NCBI RefSeq assembly: GCF_002895925.1
Contig: NZ_NWUO01000019.1
Coordinates: forward strand, 1 to 51,696
Direction: 5' to 3'
DNA from: Mixta theicola
GTDB taxonomy: Bacteria > Pseudomonadota > Gammaproteobacteria > Enterobacterales > Enterobacteriaceae
Length of the DNA stretch: 51,696 bases
Shown here piece by piece: positions 24,335 through 34,322 of this stretch. Each line of letters begins with the position of its first letter. Positions within the stretch are counted from its first letter, which is position 1. A program made the position numbers and the translations under genes. The notes beneath the pieces are model-generated. The model did no database searches. It was given only the letters and a program-made list of their open reading frames with translations, and was not told the DNA's origin.

Positions 24335-27300
24335 TTAGCCAATCGTCATCAGGCTGGCGTTTCCTCCCGCTGCGGCGGTATTAACGCTCAGCGAACGTTC
24401 GATCAACAGACGCTCCAGCAGCAGATTGGTTTCGCCACGAGCGAAGCCCTGTACCGAAACGATCGCGCCGCCGCGCGCCGCGACCTTCTCGCACAGCAGA
24501 CGCAGCTGATCGGCATCGCCGTGATAGATCACCGCATCATAATGCTGTTCTTCAGCCAGCGGATCCTGAGCAAAGTCGATCCGTGCCCGTACTTTTTCCG
24601 GCAACGACTGCGCCAGCTTACGGTGCAGCTCATCATCCTGCCACAGGACGCGGCTGCCGACGCTGGTTACCGCCGCCAGCTGTACCAGCGCATCCTGCTC
24701 GTTATCCGTCAGACAGAGCACGCGCTCGCGCGGCAGCAGAATATAGGTGTTGCGTTCGCCGGTTGGACCCGGCAGCAAACGCACCGTGCCGCCCTGCGCC
24801 AGTTTTTCAAAGCGGGCGCAGGCTTCCGCCAGCTGCGGCTGCGCTTTGGCCCAGTCGCTCAGCGCCTTATGCGCTTCGATCAGGGAAGGGCGCAGCGTCG
24901 CGTCAGGCGCCTGTTCGGCATCGTGACGATCGAGCGTCACCTGTAGCGCGTTATCCGGGCGATGCGACAGCAGGCGATAGAGATAGAGCGGACCGCCCGC
25001 TTTCGGGCCGGTGCCCGACAGACCTTCGCCGCCAAACGGCTGTACGCCGACCACCGCGCCAACCATATTACGGTTAACGTACAGGTTGCCGACTTTAGCG
25101 CGCTGGGTCACCTGGCCGATGGTTTCATCGATACGGGTATGCACGCCCAACGTTAAGCCATAACCGGAAGCATTAATCTGTTCGATCAGCTGCGGCAGCG
25201 AGCTGCGCGTATAACGCACCACGTGCAGCACCGGGCCAAAGATCTCTTTATCCAGCTCGTCGATGCTGTTCAGCTCAATCAGCGTCGGCTTAATAAAGGT
25301 GCCCTGCGCCCACTCTTTGCTGTCCTGCTGATTTTCCTGCGCCGCCTGGAACACCGTCAGCCCTTTGGCGCGCATTGCCTGAATATGACGTTCGATATTC
25401 TCTTTTGCCTCGGCATCGATCACCGGTCCAATATCGGTTGAGAGACGCTCCGGGTTACCCATCCGGCATTCCGCCATCGCACCGCGCAGCATCTTCAGCG
25501 TATGATCGGCGGCATCTTCCTGAATACAGAGCAGACGCAGCGCCGAACAGCGTTGTCCCGCGCTGTCCCAGGCAGAGGAGACAATATCCAGCACCACTTG
25601 CTCGGTCAGCGCCGAGGAGTCCACGATCATCGCGTTCATCCCGCCGGTTTCGGCAATCAGCGGCGTTGGACGGCCCTGCGGATCGAGACGTCCGGCAAGG
25701 TTACGCTGTAACAAAGTGGCGACGGCGGTCGAGCCGGTAAACATGACGCCGCGCACCCGATCGTCGCCGGTCAGCTGGGCGCCAACGGTCTCGCCAGGGC
25801 CCGGCAGCAGCTGGATCACGCCAGCTGGCACGCCCGCCTCAAGCAGAATACGCACCGCCTGCGCGGCGATCAGCGGCGTTTGCTCTGCGGGTTTCGCCAG
25901 CACGCTGTTGCCTGCCGCCAGCGCGGCGGCGATCTGACCGGTAAAAATGGCCAGCGGGAAGTTCCAGGGACTAATACAGACTACCGGCCCTAATGGACGA
26001 TGGGTTTCATTATCAAAGTCGCTGCTTACCAGGCCGGAATAGTAATAGAGGAAATCGACCGCTTCGCGCACTTCGGCAATGGCGTTGCTGAAGGTTTTAC
26101 CCGCCTCGCGCACCAGAATGCCGATAAGCGTTTGCATCTGGCCTTCCATCAGTTCTGCGGCGCGTTCCAGGATGGCGGCGCGCTCCTGTGGCGGCGTGGC
26201 AAACCAGATTGGGCCGGCATTCACCGACGCCTGCAACGCCTGCGCCACTTCCTGTTCGCTGGCTTCACGCACTTCGCCAACAATATCGCTGGGATCGGCA
26301 GGGTTCAGCACCGGGCGGTAGTCGCCCTGACTCAGTTCGCCGTCCATCATCGGCCCGGCACGCCATACATGCGCGGCGCTGCTTAACAGGGCGCTGGAGA
26401 GCGAAGCCAGGCGGTGTTCATTAGCTAAATCCAGCCCGGCGGAGTTGGGGCGCTTATCACCGTACAGATCGCGCGGCAGCGGGATTTTCGGATGCGGCAG
26501 ACCAATGGCGCCTTCCGTTGCGGCCAGGCGCTCAACCTGCTGAACCGGATCGGCCACCAGCTCATCCAGCGGCAGGGTATTGTCCGCGATGCGGTTAACA
26601 AAGGAGGTATTGGCGCCGTTTTCCAGCAGACGACGCACCAGATAGGCCAGCAGCGTTTCATGGGTGCCGACCGGCGCATAGATACGGCACGGGCGGTTCA
26701 GCTTGCCATCGGCAGTTTTCCCGACCACCTGCTCATACAGCGGCTCGCCCATGCCGTGCAGGCACTGGAACTCATACTGGCCGGGATAATAGTTATTGCC
26801 CGCCAGCTGATAAATGGCCGCCAGGCTGTGGGCGTTATGGGTGGCAAACTGCGGATAGATCAGGTTCGGCACCGCCAACAGCTTGCGGGCGCAGGCCAGG
26901 TAAGAAATATCGGTGTATACCTTGCGCGTATAAACCGGATAGCCTTCCAGCCCTTCGACCTGAGCGCGTTTGATTTCGCTGTCCCAGTAGGCGCCTTTTA
27001 CCAGACGAATCATCAGGCGACGACGGCTGCGCTGCGCCAGATCGATCAGCGAGTCGATCACGAACGGGCAGCGTTTTTGATAAGCCTGGATAACGAAGCC
27101 GATGCCGTTCCAGCCTTCCAGCTCCGGCTCGAAGCAGAGCTTTTCCAGCAGATCGAGCGATAGCTCCAGGCGGTCGGCCTCTTCGGCGTCGATATTAATG
27201 CCGATGTCGTAAGAGCGCGCCAGCAGCGTCAACGATTTAAGAACCGGGTAGAGCTCTTCCATAACGCGCGCATACTGCGCCCGGCTGTAGCGCGGGTGCA

Positions 27301-28285
27301 GCGCGGAAAGTTTGATGGAGATCCCTGGGCCTTCATAAATGCCGCGCCCGTTTGAGGCTTTACCAATGGCGTGGATCGCCTGCTGATAAGAGAGCAGGTA
27401 GGCTTTCGCATCGCTGGCGGTCAGCGCCGCTTCGCCCAGCATATCGTAAGAGTAGCGGAAGCCTTTTTCTTCCAGCTTGCGCGCGTTGGCCAGCGCTTCG
27501 GCAATGGTTTCGCCGGTGACAAACTGCTCGCCCATCAGGCGCATCGCCATATCCACGCCTTTGCGGATCAGCGGCTCGCCGCTTTTGCTGATGATGCGGT
27601 TAAGAGAACGCGACAGGTTGGCTTCGTTATGCGTGGAGACCAGGCGGCCGGTAAACAGCAGGCCCCAGGTAGCGGCATTCACAAACAGCGAAGGGCTGCG
27701 GCCCAGGTGCGCCTGCCAGTTGCCGTTGCTGATTTTATCGCGGATCAGCGCATCGCGCGTCGGCTTATCGGGAATACGCAGCAGCGCTTCCGCCAGGCAC
27801 ATCAGCGCCACGCCTTCCTGCGAGGATAATGAGAACTCTTGCAGCAGGCTTTGCACCATTCCGGCGCGTCCGGTTGCTCCTTTCTGGTGCCTCAGCTTAT
27901 CAGCCAGCGACCAGGCAAGCTGGTGGGCTTTCTCTGCCAGCGGAGCAGGCAAACGCGCCTGTTCCAGCAGCATTGATACTGCTTCAGGCTCCGGGCGTCG
28001 CCAGGCGGAGGTAATGGCAGCGCGGGCGACCGTTTGCGGCAGGATCTGTTCCGCGAAATCCAGGAACGGCTGATGCGGCTCTTCCGGCAGCGGCTCTTCA
28101 GCTTCATTAGCCGTCGCCTGCAACGGAAACTCAGCGGGCTGCGCGCCCTGTTCCAGCTGCTCAAGATAGTTAAAAATCGCTTGTTTAATCAGCCAGTGCG
28201 GGGTGCGATCGATATGTTGTGCGGCCAGCTTAATTCTGTCGCGGGTGGCTTCATCCAGTTTGACACCCATGGTCGTAGTTCCCAT
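24335..28285 (-). CDS. putA: Trifunctional proline dehydrogenase / glutamate-semialdehyde dehydrogenase / transcriptional repressor
   Basis: A 1316-residue PutA (E. coli 1320). Residues 1-47 form a ribbon-helix-helix DNA-binding domain (MGTTTMGVKLDEATRDRIKL, then RTPHWLIKQAI). The FAD proline dehydrogenase barrel lies at about 260-610 (GPGISIKLSALHPRY, GVNIDAEEADRL-like segment, MIRLVKGAYWDSEIKRAQ). The aldehyde dehydrogenase lies at about 650-1120, with GSTAVA for NAD and the catalytic Cys at about 912 in SAGQRCSALRLL. It oxidises proline to glutamate at the membrane when proline is present, and otherwise represses put genes by binding the putA-putP region. It is divergent from putP, with several PutA boxes between them. 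Confidence 0.98.
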   Translation of the reverse strand: MGTTTMGVKLDEATRDRIKLAAQHIDRTPHWLIKQAIFNYLEQLEQGAQPAEFPLQATANEAEEPLPEEPHQPFLDFAEQILPQTVARAAITSAWRRPEPEAVSMLLEQARLPAPLAEKAHQLAWSLADKLRHQKGATGRAGMVQSLLQEFSLSSQEGVALMCLAEALLRIPDKPTRDALIRDKISNGNWQAHLGRSPSLFVNAATWGLLFTGRLVSTHNEANLSRSLNRIISKSGEPLIRKGVDMAMRLMGEQFVTGETIAEALANARKLEEKGFRYSYDMLGEAALTASDAKAYLLSYQQAIHAIGKASNGRGIYEGPGISIKLSALHPRYSRAQYARVMEELYPVLKSLTLLARSYDIGINIDAEEADRLELSLDLLEKLCFEPELEGWNGIGFVIQAYQKRCPFVIDSLIDLAQRSRRRLMIRLVKGAYWDSEIKRAQVEGLEGYPVYTRKVYTDISYLACARKLLAVPNLIYPQFATHNAHSLAAIYQLAGNNYYPGQYEFQCLHGMGEPLYEQVVGKTADGKLNRPCRIYAPVGTHETLLAYLVRRLLENGANTSFVNRIADNTLPLDELVADPVQQVERLAATEGAIGLPHPKIPLPRDLYGDKRPNSAGLDLANEHRLASLSSALLSSAAHVWRAGPMMDGELSQGDYRPVLNPADPSDIVGEVREASEQEVAQALQASVNAGPIWFATPPQERAAILERAAELMEGQMQTLIGILVREAGKTFSNAIAEVREAVDFLYYYSGLVSSDFDNETHRPLGPVVCISPWNFPLAIFTGQIAAALAAGNSVLAKPAEQTPLIAAQAVRILLEAGVPAGVIQLLPGPGETVGAQLTGDDRVRGVMFTGSTAVATLLQRNLAGRLDPQGRPTPLIAETGGMNAMIVDSSALTEQVVLDIVSSAWDSAGQRCSALRLLCIQEDAADHTLKMLRGAMAECRMGNPERLSTDIGPVIDAEAKENIERHIQAMRAKGLTVFQAAQENQQDSKEWAQGTFIKPTLIELNSIDELDKEIFGPVLHVVRYTRSSLPQLIEQINASGYGLTLGVHTRIDETIGQVTQRAKVGNLYVNRNMVGAVVGVQPFGGEGLSGTGPKAGGPLYLYRLLSHRPDNALQVTLDRHDAEQAPDATLRPSLIEAHKALSDWAKAQPQLAEACARFEKLAQGGTVRLLPGPTGERNTYILLPRERVLCLTDNEQDALVQLAAVTSVGSRVLWQDDELHRKLAQSLPEKVRARIDFAQDPLAEEQHYDAVIYHGDADQLRLLCEKVAARGGAIVSVQGFARGETNLLLERLLIERSLSVNTAAAGGNASLMTIG

Positions 28286-28720
28286 GCCTTAAACGCTCCT
28301 TAAAACCTTATATCACCGTGGTATGGCGCAATATCACCTATGTTGCAACTTTGTGCAACCGTGTTAATTGTGAGCCTGTTAACACTCTGCGCAAACGCCA
28401 AATTGTTAAATCAGCGAAAGCGGCATGGATATTGCTGCAAATTTCTCGCCATGTTTGCAGAAGACTGAATTTTCTTACGTTGGCGCGGTTGTTATCGGGG
28501 TGTAACCGGTTAAAACGTGACCTGGTGCAACCTTCTGAACTTCTGATGGTAAGGAGGAGTGAATTCACTGTAACAGCTGTGTTAAATGCATTGTGCGTTA
28601 TAAACCTTTCCGGCAGGATAGCGCGCCACAGCTTAACGCATGATAAAAACCGCTGCGTTCCGGCGGGAATAACAGGGCAAATAACCCTCTGCTTGATACC
28701 GATAATAAATGGAGAACCTG
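28286..28720. promoter_or_regulatory. putA-putP control region
   Basis: A 435-bp divergent control region with no convincing ORF. Candidate PutA operators (GTTGCA in either orientation) are at 28342-28347, 28354-28359 and 28526-28531. A CRP-like site TGTGA-N6-TAACA lies at 28369-28384, with 4 of 5 bases matching in the right arm. Both PutA and CRP control the put genes in E. coli and Salmonella. Confidence 0.7.
28342..28359. promoter_or_regulatory. putA: Paired PutA operator sites
   Basis: GTTGCA (28342-28347) and its inverse TGCAAC (28354-28359) form a closely spaced pair 57 bp upstream of the putA start. GTTGCA is the PutA ribbon-helix-helix recognition core. A further copy is at 28526-28531. 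Confidence 0.65.
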
Positions 28721-30205
28721 ATGACAGTAAGCACACCCATGTTGGTGACATTCATCATCTATATTCTTGGCATGGTGTTAATTGGCTTTATGGCCTGGCG
28801 CTCAACCAAAAATTTCGATGACTACATACTTGGTGGTCGTAGTCTTGGCAGCCTGGTTACCGCGCTTTCAGCCGGCGCATCGGATATGAGCGGCTGGCTG
28901 CTGATGGGGTTGCCTGGCGCTATTTTCCTGTCAGGGATTTCAGAAAGCTGGATTGCTATTGGGCTGACCATTGGCGCATGGCTGAACTGGAAGATCGTCG
29001 CCGGTCGCCTGCGCGTGCAAACCGAACATCACAATAATGCATTGACGTTGCCTGACTTTTTTACCAGTCGCTTTGAAGATCGCAGCAAGCTGCTGCGTGT
29101 TATCTCCGCCATCGTGATTCTGGTGTTTTTCACCATCTACTGCGCATCCGGCATCGTGGCCGGGGGACGTCTGTTTGAAAGTACCTTCGGTATAAGCTAC
29201 GAAACCGCACTGTGGGCCGGTGCGGCCGCCACTATTCTCTATACCTTTATCGGCGGTTTCCTGGCGGTAAGCTGGACCGATACCGTACAGGCCAGCCTGA
29301 TGATTTTTGCGCTGCTGCTAACGCCGATTATGGTGATTGCCGCCGTGGGCGGCCTTGATGACTCGCTGCGGGTTATCGAAGCGAAAAGCCTGGAAAATCT
29401 CGATATGCTGAAAGGGCTGAACTTTGTCGCGGTTATTTCGCTGCTGGGCTGGGGGCTGGGCTATTTTGGCCAGCCGCATATTCTGGCGCGCTTTATGGCT
29501 GCCGACTCTCATCGTTCGATTCGTACTGCCCGACGTATCGGTATGGCGTGGATGATCCTCTGCCTGGCCGGCGCCGTCGCGGTAGGCTTTTTCGGCATCG
29601 CCTATTTCCAGAACCATCCGGAACAGGCGGCAGGCGTTAGCGAGAACGGCGAGCGCATCTTTATCGAGCTGGCGCGTATCCTGTTTAACCCGTGGATCGC
29701 CGGGATCCTGCTTTCCGCTATTCTGGCGGCGGTGATGTCCACGCTGAGCTGCCAGCTGCTGGTCTGCTCCAGCGCCCTGACGGAAGATCTCTACAAAGGC
29801 TTTCTGCGTAAGAACGCCAGTCAGAAAGAGCTGGTTTGGGTTGGACGGGTGATGGTACTGATCGTTGCGCTGATTGCCATTGCGCTGGCCGCCAACCCTG
29901 ACAACCGCGTACTGGGGCTGGTTAGCTACGCCTGGGCCGGTTTCGGCGCCGCTTTTGGACCGGTGGTGCTGTTCTCCGTCTGCTGGAAACGCACCACGCG
30001 TAACGGCGCGCTGGCGGGCATGGTGATTGGCGCGCTGACGGTGCTGGTATGGAAACATTACGGCTGGCTGGGTCTGTATGAAATCATTCCTGGCTTCCTG
30101 TTTGCCGGCATCGCTATCTACGTTGTCAGCCTGATGGGCCGCGCACCTTCCGCTGAAGCGCAGGCGCGCTTCAATGCGGCAGATGCGGAATATAACACGC
30201 ACTAA
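28721..30205 (+). CDS. putP: Sodium/proline symporter
   Basis: A 494-residue SSS-family (SLC5) transporter with about 13 transmembrane segments that couples proline import to sodium. It reads almost as E. coli PutP: STPMLVTFIIYILGMVLIGF in segment 1, GGRSLGSLVTALSAGASDMSGWLL with the sodium-site residues, and GGFLAVSWTDTVQASLM. The start is ATG 28721 behind GGAG at 28711-28714; an upstream in-frame start at 28709 lies before the ribosome binding site. Divergent from putA and co-controlled with it. Confidence 0.98.
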   Translation: MTVSTPMLVTFIIYILGMVLIGFMAWRSTKNFDDYILGGRSLGSLVTALSAGASDMSGWLLMGLPGAIFLSGISESWIAIGLTIGAWLNWKIVAGRLRVQTEHHNNALTLPDFFTSRFEDRSKLLRVISAIVILVFFTIYCASGIVAGGRLFESTFGISYETALWAGAAATILYTFIGGFLAVSWTDTVQASLMIFALLLTPIMVIAAVGGLDDSLRVIEAKSLENLDMLKGLNFVAVISLLGWGLGYFGQPHILARFMAADSHRSIRTARRIGMAWMILCLAGAVAVGFFGIAYFQNHPEQAAGVSENGERIFIELARILFNPWIAGILLSAILAAVMSTLSCQLLVCSSALTEDLYKGFLRKNASQKELVWVGRVMVLIVALIAIALAANPDNRVLGLVSYAWAGFGAAFGPVVLFSVCWKRTTRNGALAGMVIGALTVLVWKHYGWLGLYEIIPGFLFAGIAIYVVSLMGRAPSAEAQARFNAADAEYNTH

Positions 30206-30219
30206 GCTTTTTCTGTTGC

Positions 30220-30246
30220 AGGCCGGTAGCGATACCGGCCTTTTTT
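30220..30246 (+). terminator. Rho-independent terminator of putP
   Basis: An 8-bp stem GGCCGGTA / TACCGGCC with a GCGA loop and a six-T run directly after, 15 bp past the putP stop. Confidence 0.95.
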
Positions 30247-30390
30247 GTCCCTGTTATTTATGACGTGAACGACAGCAGGGCTACGTAAACCCGATCCCTG
30301 CGCACAACAGTAGAACTAAAACGAACCGGATAAAATTTTCCCAGCGCAAACCACAAATAATCACACCAGGTCACTTGTTTTTTATCTGCC

Positions 30391-30409
30391 GATAATGATA
30401 ATCAGTATC
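30391..30409 (+). promoter_or_regulatory. Fur box upstream of efeUOB
   Basis: GATAATGATAATCAGTATC matches the 19-bp Fur consensus GATAATGATAATCATTATC at 18 of 19 positions. It lies 59 bp before the efeU start, in agreement with iron repression of efeUOB in E. coli. Confidence 0.93.
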
Positions 30410-30468
30410 GTTTTTGTTTACGCTTCTTTACGCCCATTTACGCTTACGAGAACTACTGAGGATCAGGC

Positions 30469-31302
30469 ATGTTCGTTCCATTCTTAATTATGCTACGCGA
30501 AGGGCTGGAAGCGGCGCTTATCGTCAGCCTGATAGCCAGCTACCTGAAACGCACCCAGCGCACCCGCTGGTTCGGCGCCATGTGGGCCGGTGTCTTGATT
30601 GCCGCCGCACTCTGTCTGGCGCTTGGCCTGTTTATCAACGCCACCACCGGCGAATTCCCGCAAAAACAGCAGGAGCTTTTTGAAGGCATCGTGGCGGTTA
30701 TCGCCGTCATCATCCTGACGTATATGGTCTTCTGGATGCGTAAGGTCTCACGCAACGTCAAAGCGCAGCTGGAAGGGGCCGTTGACCAGGCGCTGCAAAA
30801 AGGCAACAACAACGGCTGGGCGCTGGTTCTGATGGTTTTTCTTGCCGTCGCGCGCGAAGGGCTGGAATCGGTCTTCTTCCTGCTCGCCGCCTTCACGCAG
30901 GATGTCGGCCTGGCACCGCCCGTCGGCGCCGTGCTGGGGCTTATCACCGCCGCCGCTATCGGCGCGCTAATCTACTGGGGCGGCGTCAAACTGAACCTGG
31001 CTAAATTTTTTAAATGGACCAGCCTGTTTATCATCTTTGTCGCCGCTGGCCTTGCTGCCGGTGCGATCCGCGCCTTTCATGAAGCGGGGTTGTGGAATCA
31101 ATACCAAACCATCGCCTTTGACCTCAGCAACTCGCTCTCCACGCATACCCTGGTCGGGACGCTGCTGGAAAGCCTGCTGGGTTACCAGGAAACGCCCACC
31201 GTTAGCGAAGTCGCGGTCTGGTTTATCTACCTCATTCCGGCGCTGCTGCTGTTTTTTATGCCTGCCCGGTCTACTGCCGCAGCGGCACGCTCAATACGCT
31301 AA
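30469..31302 (+). CDS. efeU: Ferrous iron permease EfeU
   Basis: A 277-residue inner-membrane iron permease of the Ftr1/OFeT family. It has seven hydrophobic segments and two REGLE motifs (residues 10-14 and about 126-130), whose glutamates carry iron. Close to E. coli EfeU, in which the K-12 copy is broken by a frameshift; this copy is intact. GAGG precedes ATG 30469. First gene of efeUOB under a Fur box. Confidence 0.97.
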   Translation: MFVPFLIMLREGLEAALIVSLIASYLKRTQRTRWFGAMWAGVLIAAALCLALGLFINATTGEFPQKQQELFEGIVAVIAVIILTYMVFWMRKVSRNVKAQLEGAVDQALQKGNNNGWALVLMVFLAVAREGLESVFFLLAAFTQDVGLAPPVGAVLGLITAAAIGALIYWGGVKLNLAKFFKWTSLFIIFVAAGLAAGAIRAFHEAGLWNQYQTIAFDLSNSLSTHTLVGTLLESLLGYQETPTVSEVAVWFIYLIPALLLFFMPARSTAAAARSIR

Positions 31303-31353
31303 AACCACTGGCGCGCCCGCCGCGCCTGTTTATGATTAACAGGGACAATATTG

Positions 31354-32475
31354 ATGACCATTTTCTCTCACCGCAACGCCTTACTGGCTTCTCTGCTGGC
31401 GTATTCTGCGGTATCCGGCGCGGCTGATGTGCCGCAGGTTAATGTTAGCGTTAACGACAAACAGTGTGAACCGATGGAACTCACCGTTAGCGCCGGAAAA
31501 ACCCAGTTTATTATCCGTAACAACAGCCAGAAAGGGCTGGAATGGGAAATCCTGAAAGGCGTAATGGTGGTTGAAGAGCGCGAAAACATCGCGCCGGGCT
31601 TCACGCAAAAACTTACCGCCAATCTCCAGCCCGGCGAATATGAAATGACCTGCGGCCTGCTCAGTAATCCGCGAGGTAAACTGATCGTCAAAGCGACCGG
31701 CGCTGCGCAGAATAGCGACAAACAGGCCGAGCTGACGCAGCTCAGCGGTGCAATCGCCGAATATAAAACCTGGGTCGTTGGCGAAGTGGCGCAGCTGGTC
31801 AGCGGCACTAAAGCCTTTACCGACGCGGTAAAAGCGGGCGATGTGAAAAAAGCGCAGGCGCTGTATGCGCCAACCCGTCAGCACTATGAGCGCATCGAAC
31901 CGATTGCCGAACTGTTCGCCGATCTGGATGGCAGCATTGACGCGCGTGAAGATGACTACGAACAAAAAGCGGCAGATCCGAAATTCACCGGTTTCCATCG
32001 CCTCGAAAAAGCGCTGTTTGGCGATCGCAGCACCGACGGCATGAACGATTACGCCGATCGTCTGTATCAGGATACGCTGGAACTGCAAAAACGAATCAAT
32101 GAGCTGGCTTTCCCGCCGGGCAAAGTGGTGGGCGGCGCGGCTGGCCTGATTGAAGAAGTGGCAGCCAGCAAAATCTCCGGCGAAGAAGATCGCTACAGCC
32201 GTACCGACCTGTGGGATTTCCAGGCCAACGTTGACGGCGCGCAGAAAATCGTTAACCTGCTGCGCCCGCAGCTGGAAAAAGCGAATCCGCAGCTGCTAAG
32301 CAAAGTGGATAACAACTTCAAAAAAGTCGATGCCATCCTGACTAAATATCGTACCCAGGACGGCTTCGCCTCGTATGAAAAACTGACCATTACCGATCGT
32401 AATCGACTGAAAGGGCCGATTACCGCGCTGGCGGAAGATTTGGCTCTGCTACGTGGCACGCTGGGACTGGATTAA
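31354..32475 (+). CDS. efeO: Iron uptake protein EfeO (cupredoxin and M75 domains)
   Basis: A 373-residue periplasmic protein. The signal peptide ends near residue 25 ([17 protein letters not shown]). A cupredoxin-like domain follows to about residue 117 ([20 protein letters not shown], with a Cys where Cu would bind). The M75 imelysin-like domain carries the HxxE metal motif H215-R-L-E218. EfeO is thought to bind iron and hand it to EfeU. Start ATG 31354 is preferred over TTG 31351 because AGGGA at 31341-31345 fits it. Six bp before efeB, same operon. Confidence 0.96.
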   Translation: MTIFSHRNALLASLLAYSAVSGAADVPQVNVSVNDKQCEPMELTVSAGKTQFIIRNNSQKGLEWEILKGVMVVEERENIAPGFTQKLTANLQPGEYEMTCGLLSNPRGKLIVKATGAAQNSDKQAELTQLSGAIAEYKTWVVGEVAQLVSGTKAFTDAVKAGDVKKAQALYAPTRQHYERIEPIAELFADLDGSIDAREDDYEQKAADPKFTGFHRLEKALFGDRSTDGMNDYADRLYQDTLELQKRINELAFPPGKVVGGAAGLIEEVAASKISGEEDRYSRTDLWDFQANVDGAQKIVNLLRPQLEKANPQLLSKVDNNFKKVDAILTKYRTQDGFASYEKLTITDRNRLKGPITALAEDLALLRGTLGLD

Positions 32476-32480
32476 GCAGG

Positions 32481-33758
32481 ATGAAAAAAATGACCGATAC
32501 GGCGATGCCTTCACGGCGTCGCCTGTTAAAAGGACTCGGTCTGCTGGGCGGCGCCGCTGTGGTTGGCAGCGGCTGTCCGGTAAGCGGCGCGGCGGCGAAA
32601 AATTTTTCGCCCGGCACGCTCTCACCCAACGCACGGGAAGAGCGCCAGCCGTTTTACGGAGCGCATCAGGCAGGGATCACCACGCCGCAGCAGGCGGCAA
32701 TGATGCTGGTGGCCTTTGACGTACTGGCGAATGATAAAAGCGAACTGGTGCGGTTGTTCAAACTGCTCACCGAACGCATCGCCTTTCTGACCGTCGGCGG
32801 CATCGCGCCGCCGATCGCCAATCCGCAGCTGCCGCCGCTTGATTCCGGCATCCTCGGTGGACATATCTGGTCCGATAATCTGACGGTAACCGTCTCGGTG
32901 GGGGAGGCGTTATTTGACGAGCGCTACGGTCTGGCGGCGTTAAAACCCGCGAAGCTGCAAACCATGACGCGTTTTCCCAACGACGCGCTGGATGCGGAAA
33001 GCTGTCATGGCGATCTGCTGTTGCAAATCTGCGCCAACACCAACGATACCGTTATCCATACGCTACGCGATATTATCAAACATACGCCCGATCTGCTGGC
33101 GATCCGCTGGCGGCGCGAAGGTTTTATCTCCGACCATGCGGCGCGCAGCAAAGGTAAAGAAACGCCAATCAACCTGCTGGGCTTCAGGGATGGCACGGCC
33201 AATCCCAATACGGCAAACCAGGCGCTGATGGATTCCATCCTCTGGGTGACGAAAGATCAGCAGGAGCCCGCCTGGACCGTGGGCGGCAGCTATCAGGCGG
33301 TGCGTATTATCCAGTTCCGCGTTGAATTTTGGGATCGTACGCCGCTGGGCGAACAGCAAACTATCTTTGGCCGTGAAAAGCTCAGCGGCGCGCCGCTGGG
33401 GATGAAAAACGAACGCGATGAGCCGGACTACACCCAGGATCCGCAGGGAAAAATTATTCCGCTTGATGCGCATATCCGTCTGGCCAATCCACGCACGGCG
33501 GAAACGCAAAGCAGCCTGATGCTGCGTCGCGGCTACAGCTATTCCGCTGGCGTAACGTCTGCTGGTCAGCTGGATATGGGGCTGCTGTTTGTCTGTTATC
33601 AACACGATTTAGAAAAAGGATTTTTAGCGGTACAAAAACGGCTCAACGGTGAAGCGCTGGAGGAATATATTAAACCCGTGGGCGGCGGCTATTTCTTTGT
33701 GCTGCCCGGCGTGACAAATAATCAACGCTATCTGGCGCAGTCGTTACTGGAGACCTGA
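32481..33758 (+). CDS. efeB: Deferrochelatase/peroxidase EfeB (DyP type, Tat-exported)
   Basis: A 425-residue haem-binding DyP-type peroxidase. The Tat signal [10 protein letters not shown] lies at residues 11-20, followed by a hydrophobic stretch. The DyP signature is G234-F-R-D-G238, and the C-terminal part holds [17 protein letters not shown] and RRGYSYSAG. It is proposed to oxidise ferrous iron or to take part in haem-iron release in the periplasm. The N terminus differs from E. coli only before the twin arginines; ATG 32490 is an alternative start. Last gene of efeUOB. Confidence 0.97.
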   Translation: MKKMTDTAMPSRRRLLKGLGLLGGAAVVGSGCPVSGAAAKNFSPGTLSPNAREERQPFYGAHQAGITTPQQAAMMLVAFDVLANDKSELVRLFKLLTERIAFLTVGGIAPPIANPQLPPLDSGILGGHIWSDNLTVTVSVGEALFDERYGLAALKPAKLQTMTRFPNDALDAESCHGDLLLQICANTNDTVIHTLRDIIKHTPDLLAIRWRREGFISDHAARSKGKETPINLLGFRDGTANPNTANQALMDSILWVTKDQQEPAWTVGGSYQAVRIIQFRVEFWDRTPLGEQQTIFGREKLSGAPLGMKNERDEPDYTQDPQGKIIPLDAHIRLANPRTAETQSSLMLRRGYSYSAGVTSAGQLDMGLLFVCYQHDLEKGFLAVQKRLNGEALEEYIKPVGGGYFFVLPGVTNNQRYLAQSLLET

Positions 33759-33769
33759 TTAACTTACGG

Positions 33770-33808
33770 TTTCCCGCCGGGTTATAAATGGCGGGAGACT
33801 ATTTTTTG
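33770..33808 (+). terminator. Probable terminator of efeUOB
   Basis: A 7-bp stem TCCCGCC / GGCGGGA with an 11-nt loop is followed by GACTA and six T. The short gap before the T run makes it weaker than the other terminators in the window. Confidence 0.65.
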
Positions 33809-34322
33809 TACACGCTTTCTTTTCGCGATTCCTTTTCCTGCCCTGTGATGAAATTTCTGATTTATCTCAGCACTATTTTCGTTTCTTAACCTATTGTTTT
33901 ATAATTATAAATTAAGAAGTTTCCTTTTTTCTCCGCGTCAAATGATTATTTTTTATTCATTCAGGTAAAGTTGCTGTTGCAAATTTATAAGAATCTGTTG
34001 CACTTTATACAGGTCGGTAGTCTGAAATGTTCAGCTTCCTTGATGGAGAATGCGAATGGAAAAGTCCGGTAATGGACAGCCCGTTTCAAATAAAAAACAT
34101 CGCACGGTTTTTCGCGAGAGTTTTTCTTTCTCCTGGTTATCTTCTTCTTTTTTCAATCCTCCTGGCTTAACTCCCTTTTATGTTTTCCGGCGTATGCCTG
34201 CGGCGTGCGCTCATTCATTAACGGCTCGTAAGGCTCTGAAGGAAGCCACCCTCTAAAGCGTTCACGTAATCGCACCAGACCGGCTCCGGTGCGGGAAATG
34301 AAACCAACTGTAAGGTGCCACT
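33809..34322. other. efeB-phoH intergenic region
   Basis: An AT-rich stretch of about 510 bp. Apart from the doubtful short ORF at 34056-34256 I see no gene and no convincing Pho box. Phosphate control of phoH is known in E. coli, so a degenerate site may have been missed. Confidence 0.5.
34056..34256 (+). CDS. Doubtful short ORF upstream of phoH
   Basis: A 66-codon ORF starting ATG 34056 with GGAGA 8-9 nt upstream, ending 66 bp before phoH. The product is not recognised: basic N terminus (MEKSGNGQPVSNKKHR), a hydrophobic-aromatic middle (SFSFSWLSSSFF), no clear domain. The ribosome binding site and position could suit a leader peptide, but composition is not strongly coding. Confidence 0.25.
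   Translation: MEKSGNGQPVSNKKHRTVFRESFSFSWLSSSFFNPPGLTPFYVFRRMPAACAHSLTARKALKEATL

Noticed and set aside
29318-30202. 294-codon minus-strand ORF under putP
   Set aside because: It is antisense to an intact, highly conserved membrane protein and rich in His/Gln/Asn, as expected of a shadow.
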